Shown piece after piece: positions 23,148-32,301 of a stretch of DNA of 64,000 bases (the first letter of the stretch is position 1; each line of letters starts with the position of its first letter). The notes below the pieces were generated by a model. The model worked only from the letters and a program-made list of their open reading frames with translations. It searched no databases and was not told where the DNA came from. Source of the DNA: Meandrina meandrites. Its lineage: Eukaryota > Cnidaria > Anthozoa > Scleractinia > Meandrinidae. Where the stretch lies: the NCBI GenBank assembly GCA_963693305.1, contig OY855907.1:30255801-30319800 (forward strand), written 5' to 3'. The position numbers were made by a program, and so were the translations under genes.

Positions 23148-23454
23148 CATTGTATGCATATTTACGTTCTAGTGAAACAAAATGCGGTGTTGCCAGTATT
23201 GATGTTTTAATTCTAAGGCAATTTAAGAGTCTAAGGGTGTGTTAATACAACAAATTTCCGATAATTACAGATTAATTACAGATATTTAGCCTCACCAAGG
23301 CAAATAGAAGTGTTTAATTATAAGCTAGCATGTTTATTGAATTATTGCTTTTGTGATGGTGTACTTGAAAATGGTCCTTTAAAGCACCTAATAATTACAT
23401 GTATTAACAATGATTTAGTAATACATAGACAAGTAAAAACGAACGATATAATTT

Positions 23455-23497
23455 CCCGACGTTTCGGCGACCTCATGACGCCATTTTCAAGGGTCAA
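23455..23497 (-). ncRNA. Degenerate hammerhead-ribozyme-like motif
   Basis: On the minus strand: CCC, then UUGAAAA in place of CUGANGA, a stem II with GGCG/CGCC, then GAAACGUC and GGG. Stem I CCC/GGG and stem II can form, but core positions 3 and 8 differ from consensus, so cleavage is doubtful. It lies 60 bp downstream of a Penelope C-terminus on the same strand, where such ribozymes occur in Penelope-like elements. Confidence 0.55.
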
Positions 23498-23557
23498 ATG
23501 AAAATTAACTAAATGCGAGTTCAAGAGTTATAACTCAAATTTACATAGCGGAGGCGG

Positions 23558-23863
23558 CTACACAAATACTTTGGCACGGATAGAATCCGTTTGCACGATC
23601 AAACTCGGTGTTAATTGCTTGATGTAAAGCATCTCGTTGACAAGACAATCGAATTTGTTCCTGCATTTCTTGAGAACTTTGAAACAGCTGAGGAGGTCCT
23701 CAGGGACAGCACCCGCGTGGTCGTTGTCATAGTGCTTGCGTACTGAAGATGACATGCTTTTATGGCCATCCACGCGGGCATGTAAATGCCCGCTATGTTG
23801 GCTACACGCGCGGGCATTTACATGCCCGCGTGGATGGCCAAAAATTCGGGCCAGGTCCCACAC
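23558..23863 (-). pseudogene. Penelope-like GIY-YIG C-terminal fragment
   Basis: The minus-strand frame reads VDGHKSMSSSVRKHYDNDH, then LKKCRNKFDCLVNEMLYIKQ and SIRAKVFV to a stop. This matches the C-terminal half of the GIY-YIG endonuclease region of cnidarian Penelope-like proteins (HxxxSSxxxHH, then KCxxKFDCLxxEMLFIxxLxPSLNxQxDSIRAK). The N-terminal GIY/YIG strands are lost in a 30-bp palindrome at 23763-23840, beyond which the frame has no homology. The RT domain is absent. It is followed by a hammerhead-like motif on the same strand. Confidence 0.83.
23763..23840. repeat. Perfect 30-bp inverted repeat
   Basis: Arms 23763-23792 and 23811-23840 are exact reverse complements around an 18-bp loop. 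The arm sequence includes 'ccacgcgggcatgtaaatgc'. It interrupts the Penelope reading frame and looks like a local inverted duplication. Confidence 0.95.
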
Positions 23864-24620
23864 AGCCAGAACATTTTATGCCAATTCTACACATATGAAA
23901 TGAAAGAGTGTTTATAGTAGAAACACAAGATGCACTTTATTAGTCAAAAGTTTTAAACAAAGCCGTAACTTTTTAACCAGGTCGAAATTCAAAAATCGGA
24001 GCAACCGTGTTGTAGAGCGGCTGCTTGGGAACATTTTAGGAAAGTTTCAGCTAAATCGGCCGAAAGGTGGCTGTAAACGAAGTTACACGTGCGTGTATTT
24101 ACGGCATTCAAGAGTGTAGCGCGTAGAAATACAGAATAGGATATTAAAACCTAGAAACTATTAAAAATATAAGGTAACCGGAGAATTGAAGAACGATGGC
24201 GAGAAAGATAATGAACATTTAGTTGTGAAATGCGACGCACGCGTGATGTTTGGAGACGAATTCAATTAGCAATGACAGGAACTTGTCGGCGCACAGTTGG
24301 CGGTAATAATAAATTCGAAATCGTTTTCTTCCTCTATCTCGGAAACCAAAAAATGATTTTCTTTTCGAATTTTTTGCAAAAGATAAACAACTAGATTTGC
24401 TAACAAGAGATATATAAAAAAAGAAAATTCGCATTTTTGAGTGAAATTGAGGTATACAAGAATGAATTTTTTGCCTTCTCTTATGCTTGAAGGAGTTTTG
24501 AGTATTTCTCAAGGTTAGAATTTAGTTCAGGTTCTTCAGGCCAGCTAATCCAAACTTTCACCCTGGTTTGTGTGATTTTCTTTGTATTTTTTTTTTTTTG
24601 CTTGCTGATTTTGTGAGTTT

Positions 24621-24785
24621 TTGAGGGACGTCTTCGTTGCAAATAGCAAAACTGCTTTCGGTCATATTTTTTTTACTTGCTTTCACAATTTTCCGCGCTC
24701 GTCCACGTTTAATAAGTACTCTGTGGAGTACAATTTGGAATTAATTTACTGCTCTCGTGTAATCATAATAGAGCATTTTTTTGCG
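24621..24785. repeat. Dispersed repeat, copy 2
   Basis: Direct match to 5918-6080. Confidence 0.75.
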
Positions 24786-24814
24786 TTCACTCTAAGTGAT
24801 AGTGTACTATTTAA

Positions 24815-24963
24815 CAAATAAAGAAGCCTCGACTCTGCTCTGTTCAGTTGTAAAGCACACAGGAAGTAGTTAGGCGAGTGTTCTCCCTACTTTTTGCGTG
24901 CTATCGCCGCCTCCTAAGTGCTTTACAACAGAACAGAGCACAGTCGATGCTTCTTTATTTGTT
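24815..24963. repeat. Foldback hairpin element
   Basis: Inverted arms of about 45 bp (24815-24858 and 24917-24963) share 'acaaataaagaagc', 'ctctgttc' and 'tgtaaagcac'. The loop is about 58 bp. Confidence 0.85.
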
Positions 24964-26070
24964 TCATGAGAAAGAATCCATCATTTCAGTGTCATTTTCC
25001 CCACGCATTCTCCTTCATATTTAGATTCTTTTCGTTTCCAAAACGATTCAAAAGAGTCGTCAACGTGCTTTATACTCTCAAAAAGCACGCAAATTTAAAC
25101 CAATCACAACCCTTGATAGAATGCTTCAAATTATTTGATTGGCTAACGAAAGAACAGCTGTTAATCACAAACTGAACTTGACCTTCACTTTCGGTTTCCA
25201 GTGAAGAATGCTTCGAAGTTCACTTTTCAGTCCAAAAATAACGATGTAAAAGCTATTCGTGCAATGAAATCTGGCCGAATTGGGGCGCATGGAATTTTCA
25301 CTTTTCCTACATGGCAATTACGAAAAACGAGCTCGACGCTTGCGGGTGAAACTTTCCAAACTGCTGAGCTGAGTTTGAAATGAAGAACAGACGTATTTAC
25401 GTAAGAGGATTGACCAAACTGACGACAACGTTGGAAAGATTGAACTGCTTCCACTGAAAGCTTTGGAGGGGATGTAAGAGCAGCTTTTAGCTGATCACTC
25501 GAAGGGTGAGCGTTGTAATTCGGTATTTGTTGATGATGCTCGCTTTGCTTAGATTACCGGAGATTGCCATAATTATGAAACGAACGCACTCTCCGTGTAA
25601 ATGTTCAATATTTTTACAAAAACAAAGCTCGTCTACAAAAACACAGACAGCTCATTTGTTGATTTCTTTCGCTGATTACATGTAAAGTTTAATGGCTGCC
25701 TCCGTGATATATAGCGTCGTTTATGTTAGCGCTGGACAGGTGAGAAACCTTTGTTTATTTCGCTACTTGATTACTTCATTTTTACCGGCAGTTTGTCGGA
25801 ACTTAGAATTACTTGTACAGTTTTAATACTACTGTCGTTTGTTGCAGACAAAGAGCTCGTTTACTTTGCAACCAAAATTTCGTTTTCTTTTGCGATGTCT
25901 AAGTCAAACAGAAAATGCTGCTTTAACGCCTCGGGAATGCCATGGGGAAAATTCGGGAAAATCGTCTGCCATTTTGCAGATGATGATGTGAACTTCGTGC
26001 TTTGTACTCTCAAAAAGCATGCTGTTTAAATCAATTAGAGCGCGCGCTATATCGAAACTTTATTATAATA
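24964..26070. other. No recognised gene
   Basis: Two related patches ('actctcaaaaagca' near 25076 and 26008) suggest repeated non-coding DNA. No protein motif was recognised. Confidence 0.4.
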
Positions 26071-26263
26071 AAGAAATAAAATACAAAGAATAGAAGTAGT
26101 GATAGTTCTCTAAATTAACACACAGAGACAAAACATGCAAAACTTAACTAAAATCTAACTAGGGCAATAATGAAGCAACAGAGGATCAAAAATTGGGGGG
26201 GGGGGGAGGAAATTCAAAATTAAAGTTGTCAAAACGACCAACCCCTAAATTGCGTTGAAGGCA
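26071..26263. repeat. Dispersed repeat with G-rich tract, copy 2
   Basis: Direct match to 6433-6643. Confidence 0.82.
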
Positions 26264-26444
26264 ACAACATTAGAAACACCATTTATAAATAGTCTAAATA
26301 AACCGTCAAAAGATCATTCTCTAGAAAATAATACTTTGCGGGCCTTATTAATAACAATAAACTGTGAGCAAGGCTGATCATACTACGTGAAAAGTAAACT
26401 TTGCGAGACAACACCACGACTAGAACCGATACAGCAGGATTGCA

Positions 26445-26489
26445 ACCGCAGACAGCTGTTTCGTCCTAATTGGGACTCTTCTGTGCGGT
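26445..26489 (-). ncRNA. Hammerhead ribozyme, core-mutated copy
   Basis: Mirror copy of the motif at 26920-26964. The stems and GAAAC are intact, but the core heptamer reads CAGAAGA where the consensus is CUGANGA (U4 changed to A). That position is invariant in active hammerheads, so this copy is expected to be inactive. Confidence 0.8.
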
Positions 26490-26787
26490 GTAGCAAATCT
26501 AAATGACGCCAGCTCGGAGAGCCAGCACAAATAAATTGCCCAATAACCCGTGTACTGTATCAAGTTCCGTACTTTGAACTTACTTGTCCCCCGAATCACG
26601 CGTTGCCACATCACGTGTTTCGGGGGACAAGAAACTCAAAGTGTCACGGTGAGTCTCGCAAAGCAAAATAACTTAAATGTGGTAGGCACAGCCATTCCGA
26701 ACATTTAAGCGCATGGACAAAACCATGCTAAATAAAAGCACAGCATATCGGATCTGAAAAGATCTACGGTCCAAAAATACGTAAAAG

Positions 26788-27142
26788 TAAGACTAAACTG
26801 CAAGGGACCGCAAACGATAATGCTGCCATTCGTAGGATCTACTACTTGATACAGTACACGGATTATTGGGCAATTTATTTGCGTTGGCTCTCCGAGCTGG
26901 CTTCATTTAGATTTGCTACACCGCACTGAAGAGTCCCAATTAGGACGAAACAGCTGTCTGCGGTTGCAATCCTGCTATATCGGTTCTAGTCGTGGTGTTG
27001 TCTCGCAAAGTTTACTTTTCACGTAGTATGATCAGCCTTGCTCACAGTTTATTGTTATTTCATTTTATTGCTGATCAGATCTCTCAGTAGATCCTACGAA
27101 TGGCAGCATTATCATTTGCGGTCCCTTGCAGTTTTAGTCTTA
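26788..27142 (+). mobile_element. 355-bp TIR unit with a hammerhead ribozyme
   Basis: Bounded by 56-bp inverted repeats (26788-26843 and 27086-27142) that share 'gtaggatct' and 'gcaagggaccgcaaa'. It encloses the right ribozyme arm. No reading frame is present. It resembles terminal-repeat units of Penelope-like elements or nonautonomous ribozyme-bearing retroelements. Confidence 0.7.
26920..26964 (+). ncRNA. Hammerhead ribozyme, complete core
   Basis: Read 5' to 3': stem I ACCGCA (26920-26925) pairs with UGCGGU (26959-26964). The core is CUGAAGA (26926-26932). Stem II is GUCC/GGAC with loop CAAUUA (26933-26946). GAA follows (26947-26949). Stem III is ACAGCUGU (26950-26957), then C at 26958 as the cleavage-site base. 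All conserved core bases are present and the three helices form. Stem I is open, as in type I hammerheads. Self-cleavage would fall between 26958 and 26959. Confidence 0.9.
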
Positions 27143-27245
27143 TTAATAAATCGGAACATTTTGAGTCCTTGATCTTTTTCTATTCTTTTGGGATTAAATA
27201 AGATATTTGATGGTCTATAGATAAACAAGAAGCGTTCTAACTTAC

Positions 27246-27317
27246 AGTTCATACAGCTCAGTATTGTAGTCGAAAACTCCAGTGCGCAAGTCCTTTAACT
27301 GATTATTTCTCAAATCC
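27246..27317 (-). CDS. Single-LRR exon I
   Basis: A 72-bp phase 2-2 minus-strand exon with an AG acceptor at 27318-27319 and a GTAAGTTAG donor below 27246. It encodes one LRR containing NNQLKDLRTGVFDYNTEL. Paralogue of exon C, differing by a few substitutions, with the frame and splice sites kept. Confidence 0.88.
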
Positions 27318-27691
27318 CTACCGAAAAAATAAGCATAAAACGTTATAAAGATGTAACGCACGCGCCTTCGAAGCGCGCCTGATGAGCGCCCGGCCAGGAG
27401 CTCCGCTTAAAACAACCAGTCTACTGATGTCCTAGGAAATATTGGACTTTCTGGGCTGTATCTTTAAAAGGGAACTTTTTTGGCTCCGACGTTTAGTCTC
27501 AGGTTGTGGATGCCATAAATGAAAAGTACAATCACATGACTTCAATTAAAGTTTCCCTTTGGACATTTACACTCGCTCGATCTGATTGCGTCGTCGTTGT
27601 TCTTAGATGTTAAATTGATACATAAAACTGGATTCTTCAGTGTAAACTTCCTTATAATATTTTAAGAAAAACGACAAATTTTTTAAGATTA

Positions 27692-27730
27692 CAAGACATG
27701 TTTCGACAGAGCTTCTGTCATCTTCAGTTG
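27692..27730 (-). ncRNA. Hammerhead ribozyme, left palindrome arm
   Basis: Exact mirror of the motif at 27921-27959: CUGAAGA, stem II GACAGA/UCUGUC, GAA, a tiny stem III in ACAUGU, then C. Only a 3-bp stem I (CAA/UUG) is obvious, as in the minimal hammerheads of Penelope-like elements. Confidence 0.8.
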
Positions 27731-27920
27731 AATGGTTTACAAAGCATGGAAAGTTGAATAATAAGTAGACGAAAATGCTGATTAAGACAAATAGTAACAA
27801 CAGAACGTGAAAATGCGTGAATTAATTAATTAATGCATTTTCACGTTCTGTTGTTACTATTTGTCTTAATTAGCATTTTCGTCTACTTATTATTCAACTT
27901 TCCATGCTTTGTAAACCATT

Positions 27921-27959
27921 CAACTGAAGATGACAGAAGCTCTGTCGAAACATGTCTTG
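27921..27959 (+). ncRNA. Hammerhead ribozyme, right palindrome arm
   Basis: CAA (27921-27923), core CUGAAGA (27924-27930), stem II GACAGA (27932-27937) with UCUGUC (27941-27946), GAA (27947-27949), minimal stem III ACAUGU (27950-27955), C at 27956, then UUG closing stem I. The core is complete. The short stems I and III suggest activity as a dimer or only weak activity as a monomer. Confidence 0.82.
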
Positions 27960-29567
27960 TAATCTTAAAAAATTTGTCGTTTTTCTTAAAATCTTAACGT
28001 GTCTGCTGTCATCAAGACCTTACTTATAATAATTTTAAGGTCGCGAAGGACACATGCCATGAATAGCTTCAAAAGGCAAAATTTTGCTTGCCCTACATCT
28101 TTTTACTTTCGTATATCTAAGCTGTTTTTTTGTGTAATCGAGCCCTAATTTAACAGAGACATAAAAATAAATGATGGAAGTCTACGATCTTTTTTCTTTC
28201 ATGGGTAGATTGCTCTTTACCCACTGGCGCGGATCGAATTGAAATCAGCACTCTGTGATTTATCAAAAATGATCATGCAAAACGTCTAGTGTGTCATGAA
28301 AGAAGCTGGTTATTTTTTAATTTAAAGTTTGTCTGCAAGTTGAAATCGTTTAGATGCGCAGAAGTATTCCTAGTTTACATCTCTGCAGTGCCAGGTCATG
28401 AAGTGCTATATCTGTGCTGAATTGTTGGACACAAAAGTATCGAAAAAAAAATGAATTTTGAGATTTCCGAAGGTGTCCCGACTACAAACACGAAAAGGTA
28501 ATTACATTTCACGCTTTTTTGTTGAGATCAGACAAGAACAGTGCGTTTAAAAAGGAGCAGGTTTTTTATGAATTTTAATGCATTCTACCATTGTAGGAAA
28601 TGATTTGCTTTTGAAGATAAAGATGTAATTATAGCAATTACTTTCCACGTTTGAATGTTGAGACTAGACGAGAACAATGCGTTTGAAAAGAGAAAAGAGA
28701 ACACGTTTGTTTATGAATTTTAATGGTTTACAGTTTTACTGAATAGTTTACTTTAAATTTTATAAGCCATTTAAAAGAGAAAAAAATGCGAATGGGGAGT
28801 AATTTCGAATTCAGAGAAAATCCAAATTTCTATACAGTTACCTTTTTTTTTTTCTTTTATAAATCACAGAAACAGAGATATGTGGTTTATTTCTTTCAGA
28901 GCCCATTTATTACGATATTTTTATTAAACATTTATTCGCATGCAGTGTCAGTGTGACATGCGAATACTTCAAATCACGCGCCCATAACTCGTAAACTTGT
29001 CGATGTCAGTCGTTGCCCTTCATGCATACGCTTTCAATAAATGAATAGTGACAAAGGTGTCCTCCATGACCTTAGATCTGAAAGCCTGTATGCATCGAAG
29101 AACGAACTACGAACTGGGAAAATAATGCGTAACATCGACGAATTTGCCGGGACATTTTGTGATTGAATTATGTCCAGGAAAAGAACAGACCTCGGAGAAC
29201 AGGCAATCTATTAATAAATCTCACTCAGGAACATTTCAAAGAGCCATTGAGTGACACTGACCGTGGTTTTGTAGACCATGTTATTCATGATTGCGTGATC
29301 AATTCCACGTAAAAATACCCTGATTTTAAGTAACAGTTTCCACATGGCCGGATTTTTAGTGATTTTCGACATTTTTATCGACTTCTGCACTTGTGCGAAG
29401 AAAGAAATCAGCGAGGTGATCGACAGCATAGACATTTTGTATGGTACCCTTCACCCAGTTTGCGCCACCCAGAATTCTTGTCCGTCATGACAACGTGACC
29501 TCACCATTTTAATAGGATTAATGATATTTTATAGATAAAGAGGAAGAGTCCTAGCTATATAGCTTAC

Positions 29568-29639
29568 AGCTTAAAAATCCAAGCATTGTGATCGAAGGCT
29601 CTAGAAGGCAAGTCCTTCAATTGATTATTGTTCAACGCC
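29568..29639 (-). CDS. Single-LRR exon J
   Basis: A 72-bp phase 2-2 minus-strand exon with an AG acceptor at 29640-29641 and a GTAAGCT donor below 29568. It encodes one LRR containing NNQLKDLPSRAFDHNAWIF. Paralogue of exon D, sharing the unusual RAF and aromatic residues. Confidence 0.86.
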
Positions 29640-29922
29640 CTGACGACAAATAATCACAAAACGTTGAACAAATGAAAAATCTAAACAATGTTAGAAAACT
29701 TTACTGTCTTTTTTTATCCCGACATTATATAGGATTATTGAACATTAATGCTGTTCACTAGATAATGAAGGAGTGTGCCAACTTATTTCATATTTACAAT
29801 CCATCTTTCGTTCTCTAACTGCTAAAACTGATTGTAAAATCTTCTCTGGCACCGACATTTTTACTCTTCCTGGATTAGGTTAATAATGCTCTGTTAAAAA
29901 AAGAAGAAGAGTCCTAACTTAC

Positions 29923-29994
29923 AGTAAGCTCAGCCGAGAATTGCGATCGAAAACTCCGGTAGGCAAGTCTTTCAACTGGTTATTGTTCAACTTC
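29923..29994 (-). CDS. Single-LRR exon K
   Basis: A 72-bp phase 2-2 minus-strand exon with an AG acceptor at 29995-29996 and a GTAAGTTAGG donor below 29923. It encodes one LRR containing NNQLKDLPTGVFDRNSRL. Paralogue of exon E. Confidence 0.9.
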
Positions 29995-30161
29995 CTACAA
30001 ATCAGCAACTAAAAGTCAAATTTCAACAATATTGGCAGAAACGTTTCCTTGTTTGTGGCGACCACTTATCTTTGATGGCTACCAAATACTTTCTAGCCCC
30101 AACTTCTCCTCCCTTTATGTACTAAAAACGATTATTCAGTAGCAAAGAACAAGAGTCCTGA

Positions 30162-30226
30162 CTAGCTGAGTATACTGATCGAAAACTCCAGTAGGCACGT
30201 CATTCAACTGGTTATTACTCATCTCC
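30162..30226 (-). pseudogene. Broken LRR exon L (donor deleted)
   Basis: The minus strand encodes NNQLNDVPTGVFDQYTQLV after a good AG acceptor (30227-30228). The exon end and donor are missing at the same place as in exon F, with the same CTAGTCAGGACTC junction, so the lesion is older than the block duplication. Confidence 0.8.
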
Positions 30227-30912
30227 CTTGGGACAAATAATTACAACATGTTAACTAAATGTGAAATTTAAACCGTTTGCACATGGTTTTCACTCCCCCC
30301 CTCCCCCCCCCCCCCCCCTGATGACTACCGAATACATCTGAAAACCACATACTAGTGATTTTTTTTTTCATTGTAGCTTCTCGTTTCGCCGACATAAAGG
30401 ACTTCTATTAACCCTCGAACGTACAAGCAAACGCATCCCCCACCGTGCTACAAGAGGGAGCGTGGGTTGATGGAACCCCCGTAAGCATTTCGTTCTGTTA
30501 ATGCACCGCGATTTTTTTTTTTGCATTGGGTAGAAAGCTCTTCGCTCATGTCATATGAAGTTATATGACGTCATTACAGCCGTTATCTCGGCTCCATCAT
30601 CTTGGCTCTTGCCATTTTCTTAGAAAGTCCGAAAATAACCTAAATTGACACAAAATCAAGACAAATTACTTATGGGATTTAAAAACAAATTACGAATCGT
30701 AAAATTCTAAAAACTGTAAAAAATGACGTTTTTTCAAAAACTGGGATTTTTTGGCCTCACCTACATGTAATTATGACGTTGCCATGGCAACGCGCAAACT
30801 CATGGGCGCATAGCTGCATTATTAAAATTGCCGCAAAGGAAGAATGAATAGCATAGAGTAAATATCCTTTCCAAAATTACTAAAAGAAAACATCTGGTGG
30901 GATTGTCATCTA

Positions 30913-31289
30913 TAGGTAAGTGTTGCAAATGACTATTGAACAAAACCGTATTAAATAGATTTAGCCAAGCGTAAAATCGGAGTTCCTAATTACTTTTTAA
31001 CGACATTTAAAGTTCAATTCTGAATTTACGCGGTACATTTAAAGTTCTATTAATGAAAGAATTGTTATTGCTTGGAAAGGTGTGATGGAATCGTGTTGTG
31101 TGGGGATCCTGTTGTATCGATCTCGCGACTTTTCTCACTTGTTTTCTTTTCTTGCTTTTTAATTTTCAATTACCTACTTTTTACAGTTAAATATACATCA
31201 TCAGTACTTTTGTTTAATTGCCGTTTACGCCTCATCGAAGACTTGTTCGTCAGAAGATGTTTCTGAGAGCCTTCTGTTCACGGATCCAG
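30913..31289. other. No recognised gene
   Basis: Spacer between the LRR block and the Penelope fragments. It includes a very degenerate hammerhead-like patch at 31228-31262, which I do not call. Confidence 0.4.
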
Positions 31290-31770
31290 GAATGTTTTTA
31301 TTATGCTAGGTGGATGGTTCCATTTGCTGTGTACGTAATAAAAATTAAGGGCCTGTTCGTTGGCTTCGAGTACGGTTTGAAGTTACCACTATTCAGATCA
31401 AGAGTTACATCGAAAAAATTGGCAAGTTTTTTGTTCGCTTCGATTGTGATTTTAAGTTCGTTCTCGTCGAATATCTTTCTTAATTTTCTTTGTCTCTTTG
31501 AGGGTTTCATCCAGTACTGCAAGCCCGTCGTCTCTGTAGAGGCCGATATTGATCGAGGCCAGGTACCTTCTTCAGCTGTGATATAGGTAGCAGCTGACTA
31601 GCTCGGATGTCTCAGCCCCATCGTAGCTACCCATGGTTACGTCAAAGAGTGTGGTGAAAGTTCTATGTTCCCATGGTTGGCCATTGTTGAAGTGCTTAGC
31701 ATCGATGATTGTTTTTCGGTCTTCGGCTGAGATGGTCACGTTTTGGGCTTTAAAAATCAAGGGCTCGTGT
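31290..31770 (-). pseudogene. Penelope-like reverse transcriptase fragment
   Basis: The minus strand holds [20 protein letters not shown] (about 31590-31650), the Penelope RT block before the active site. Next is [20 protein letters not shown], with catalytic RDD at about 31527-31535, then [20 protein letters not shown] and [16 protein letters not shown]. The parts lie in different frames and a stop follows the first block, so there are at least two lesions. It ends without thumb or endonuclease. The RT fingers before the first block are missing, lost at the junction with the plus-strand fragment at 31771. Confidence 0.88.
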
Positions 31771-32301
31771 TAGGAGTTTAAAAATCAAACGTGCCAAACG
31801 TTAAGCAGATTATCGATGGTCACAATAAAGCAATCATAAAGAAAGACAAGCAACCGCCACAGGATCAGGCCGAGAATGCATGCAACTGTAGAAATAAGAA
31901 TGAGTGCCCTCTAGAAGATGCATGCCTGACAATGGAAGTTGTCTACCAAGCAACTGTTGAGTCTGGTAATAGAACTGATACTTATGTGGGAGTAGCAACA
32001 ACTGAATTCAAAAGAAGATGGAGAAACCACCAGGCTTCTTTCAAAAACTAGAAGGAAAGGAATGACACTGAACTAAGTAAGCATCTTTGGCAGCTCAGAA
32101 GCGAACGAAAAAAAATTCACGATGAAATGGATAATCCTTGCTAAACCGAAAGCCTACACGAACATCCAAAAGCGATGCAATCTATGCTTAACTGAAAAAT
32201 AGTTCATCATTACCAAGCCACATCTGGCAACGCTAAACAAGAGGAGCGAACTAATTTCGACCTGTAGACACAAAAGACAATACATTCTTAAATTTAGTTG
32301 A
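31771..32301 (+). pseudogene. Penelope-like GIY-YIG domain, inverted to the RT
   Basis: The plus-strand frame from 31791 contains ENACNCRNKNECPLEDACLT, then VVYQATVESGNRTDTYVGVA (the GIY-YIG strand with YVG) and FKRRWRNHQASFKN. A stop and a frameshift follow. The C-terminus then continues as KPKAYTNIQKRCNLCLTEK and [20 protein letters not shown] to a natural stop at 32299-32301. The Cys pattern and domain order are those of the Penelope C-terminus. It lies head to head with the RT piece, so an inversion has split one element, or two elements have met here. Confidence 0.88.

Larger units (their letters stand above)
23148..23955. repeat. Right arm of the 4-kb-spaced inverted repeat
   Basis: Pairs with 19010-19505. 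The homologous blocks are at about 23148-23300 and 23855-23955. The intervening DNA (about 23340-23850) is a Penelope-derived insertion absent from the left arm. Confidence 0.8.
26351..27058. repeat. 215-bp inverted repeat carrying ribozyme arms
   Basis: Arms 26351-26565 and 26844-27058 are near-identical reverse complements. Each arm carries a hammerhead motif, on opposite strands and both pointing outward. The spacer has its own small inverted repeat (26583-26595 with 26620-26632, 'cttgtcccccgaa'). Confidence 0.95.
27659..28022. mobile_element. Palindromic insertion with two opposed hammerheads
   Basis: Inserted in copy B between cttataat (27651-27658) and cttataat (28023-28030), an 8-bp TSD. 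The corresponding site in copy A (near 7650) is empty. Arms 27659-27816 and 27834-27992 are almost perfect reverse complements of about 158 bp with a 17-bp loop, followed by a 30-bp tail outside the palindrome. Each arm carries a hammerhead motif. No reading frame belongs to it; the frame at 27603-27800 is a by-product. Confidence 0.9.
27190..30912. repeat. Segmental duplication copy B, four LRR exons
   Basis: Direct duplicate of 7207-11364. It lacks the 806-bp MITE and carries a palindromic ribozyme insertion (27659-28022). LRR exons I, J, K and L correspond to C, D, E and F. Confidence 0.93.

Noticed and set aside
27603..27800. 65-residue hydrophobic open frame
   Set aside because: Contained in the palindromic ribozyme insertion. 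It arises from the arm sequence and is not conserved as a protein.
31228..31262. Possible hammerhead: 'cgaagacttgttcgtcagaa' next to Penelope DNA
   Set aside because: The core would need CUGANGA but reads CUCAUCGA, and GAAAC reads AGAAG. Too many core changes to call, though it may be a ribozyme relic.
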